A stretch of DNA of 64,000 nucleotides from Methanofollis sp. UBA420. Lineage in GTDB: Archaea; Halobacteriota; Methanomicrobia; Methanomicrobiales; Methanofollaceae. A program made the translations under genes and the position numbers. Position 1 is the first letter of the stretch. Each line of letters begins with the position of its first letter. The stretch spans positions 342,836 to 406,835 of the forward strand of contig NZ_DAGX01000002.1 in NCBI RefSeq assembly GCF_002498315.1, given 5' to 3'. Under the pieces are notes generated by a model. The model ran no database searches, was not told the origin of the DNA, and was given only the letters and a program-made list of their open reading frames with translations. This document shows, piece after piece, positions 62,862 through 64,000 of the stretch.

Positions 62862-63860
62862 TCAGGTACCCATGATCGCGGAAGAAAGTTTCAGATACGC
62901 GGACTTTTTCGTTACCCCGTAATAGGGGACGAGGTTCGGACTGAAATTCTGGGTAAACTCGGCGAGATAGGGAATATTTGCGGTCATCAGGTTCATCTCG
63001 CGGTATCCCCTCTCCTTGAACTCCCGGATGGCCTCGGAGAGAAGGAGGAAGGAGGCCCCGGAAGCCTTGGACTCGTGACTGGTTGCGGCAGCCCAGCGGT
63101 AGACCCTCCGGTTGTCGAAGAGATAGAAATCCCCACTGATCACGTCGCCGTCCGGGTTCTGCGCGGTGATCAGTTCGCAGTTGCCGCGTGCGTGGAAGGT
63201 CTCGAATATGCTGCGGAACAGGGGTTTCTGAAGGGGTGGCGCCATGCCCCTGTTCTGGAAAGTACGCTCGAAGAGTTTATAGAATGTGTCGATGTCTTCT
63301 GATTTTCGGATTACAATCCCGGTTTCTGTTCCTTTTTTCACATTCCTCTTTGCATTTCTCGACAAACTGACCGCGGCCGGGTCGATATAGTACGTATACA
63401 ACACATTGGTCTGCCACCCTTCCCAGATGAAGCACCTGATATCTCTCCACTCCGGAGCGTTCACAATATGAAGGCTGTCAAAGTCCTCCGCATTCATATA
63501 CCCGATCAGGGACCGTATCGCATCCTGCCGCCTCTGCTCGCGGGCACGGCCACTGCCCCCCTCCTGAGACAGAAAAACGATCCCGCCGTAGGGATTCATC
63601 GGCGGGATCGATGTTCCGATATGGAGGAGACCTCCGATCTGATAGAAAAAAAGAGGACAGCCCCCGATAAGTTTTCCCTCATCGAAACACCCGTAGATTT
63701 TATAGTCCATCCCCCGTGCACGGCTCATGACAGATAGCCACGGACTGGAATGGAATATCGAACCCTCAGGCGCAGATCTCACGACCGCGTCCCATGCAGG
63801 GAGTTCGTCCATGCCAAGACGCCGGACCGAGATGTCAGAGATACCTGGACCACCAATCAT
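62862..63860 (-). CDS. FemAB-like GNAT acyl/aminoacyl transferase
   Basis: A 332-residue protein with two GNAT-like halves of the FemAB/BioF2 type: W-D-A-V-V-R-S-A-P-E-G-S-I-F-H-S-S-P-W near 25-42, L-S-R-N-A-K-R-N-V-K-K-G around 170, and G-N-C-E-L-I-T-A-Q-N-P-D-G-D-V-I-S-G in the second fold. Family enzymes add amino acids or acyl groups to sugars or lipid carriers. The start at 63860 follows AAGGAG and lies 26 bp inside the previous gene, showing translational coupling with the deacetylase-like gene. Confidence 0.85.
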   Translation of the reverse strand: MIGGPGISDISVRRLGMDELPAWDAVVRSAPEGSIFHSSPWLSVMSRARGMDYKIYGCFDEGKLIGGCPLFFYQIGGLLHIGTSIPPMNPYGGIVFLSQEGGSGRAREQRRQDAIRSLIGYMNAEDFDSLHIVNAPEWRDIRCFIWEGWQTNVLYTYYIDPAAVSLSRNAKRNVKKGTETGIVIRKSEDIDTFYKLFERTFQNRGMAPPLQKPLFRSIFETFHARGNCELITAQNPDGDVISGDFYLFDNRRVYRWAAATSHESKASGASFLLLSEAIREFKERGYREMNLMTANIPYLAEFTQNFSPNLVPYYGVTKKSAYLKLSSAIMGT

Positions 63861-64000
63861 AAAGCTCCTTGCCCGATGTCATCCACGCACCTTCCTTTGA
63901 ACAATAATCCAGCAGTTTTTTATACAGTTTCAGATAGTCCCCTGACATGCAGTTGTTATGCCAGAGGACATTGAGAACGCCGTGGCACTGCTTCACATTC
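63835..64000 (-). CDS. Polysaccharide-deacetylase-like protein, C-terminal part only
   Basis: The visible 54 residues end Y-D-W-W-S-R-Y-L and contain C-H-G-V-L-N-V-L-W-H-N-N-C, then L-D-Y-C-S-K-E-G-A-W-M-T-S-G-K-E-L-Y. The L-W-H-N-N and M-T-S-G-x-E-[LI]-Y pattern is typical of the end of glycan-locus polysaccharide deacetylase-like proteins. The rest lies outside the window. The gene overlaps the FemAB-like gene and probably modifies the same glycan. Confidence 0.65.
   Translation of the reverse strand, partial: NVKQCHGVLNVLWHNNCMSGDYLKLYKKLLDYCSKEGAWMTSGKELYDWWSRYL

Overview
The window is a GC-rich (roughly 60 percent) chromosomal segment of a methanogenic archaeon, most likely a Methanomicrobiales member of the Methanofollis/Methanoculleus type. 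Archaeal signs are TATA-box promoters with leaderless or short-leader starts, an Orc1/Cdc6 remnant, the UPF0210 (PFL) plus ACT pair, a DUF2206 glycan membrane protein, a RaSEA/Elp3-like radical SAM protein and a tRNA-Leu gene without encoded CCA. The genus is inferred from protein-family recall, not measured.

Positions 1-19450 are mostly housekeeping and envelope genes: a queuosine-type precursor transporter (cut by the window edge), a decayed COG3044 ATPase, an AI-2E-type exporter, a sulfur-relay-like operon (DUF169, TusA/DsrE fusion, small membrane protein) divergent from a wHTH-PAS-GAF regulator with shared operator-like sequences, a MarR-methyltransferase fusion next to a perfect palindrome, and a run of secreted proteins or lipoproteins (SagB-type oxidoreductase, bicupin, sensor-like lipoprotein, C69 and M3A peptidases).

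Positions 19366-25250 are accessory. After tRNA-Leu(UAA) comes a low-GC three-gene unit: a three-pass membrane protein followed by two tiny paralogous proteins that share a W-[ND]-S-P-R-D-P motif. Then come two divergent-AAA (Schlafen/AlbA_2-type) ATP-binding proteins, one N-truncated and one with a DUF4062 front end, bracketed by a 13-bp direct repeat, and a truncated Orc1/Cdc6 gene. This looks like a mosaic of defence or mobile-element debris. Positions 25251-40460 hold an MscS channel, an anaerobic sulfatase-maturase homologue, a BASS transporter, fused transporter debris, an arsenic operon (thioredoxin-DUF2703, Acr3, universal stress protein), a secreted beta-carbonic anhydrase, an HxlR/flavoprotein pair, UPF0210-ACT, pirin, ferredoxin and small membrane proteins.

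Positions 41109-64000 form a large surface-glycan locus: a tightly coupled operon of three glycosyltransferases, a dTMP-kinase-like protein and an alkaline-phosphatase-superfamily phosphodiesterase; a further glycosyltransferase with a DUF2206 protein; two secreted beta-helix proteins, one carrying three near-identical C-terminal domains; another glycosyltransferase; two asparagine-synthase-like ligases that flank a radical SAM protein; and a FemAB-like acyltransferase coupled to a polysaccharide-deacetylase-like gene at the edge. The ligase/radical SAM/ligase block and the low-GC three-gene unit are the best candidates for undescribed systems. An intergenic repeat of about 100 bp occurs three times (near 34.8, 39.6 and 50.1 kb), and a fragment of the M3 peptidase gene is duplicated near 33.5 kb.
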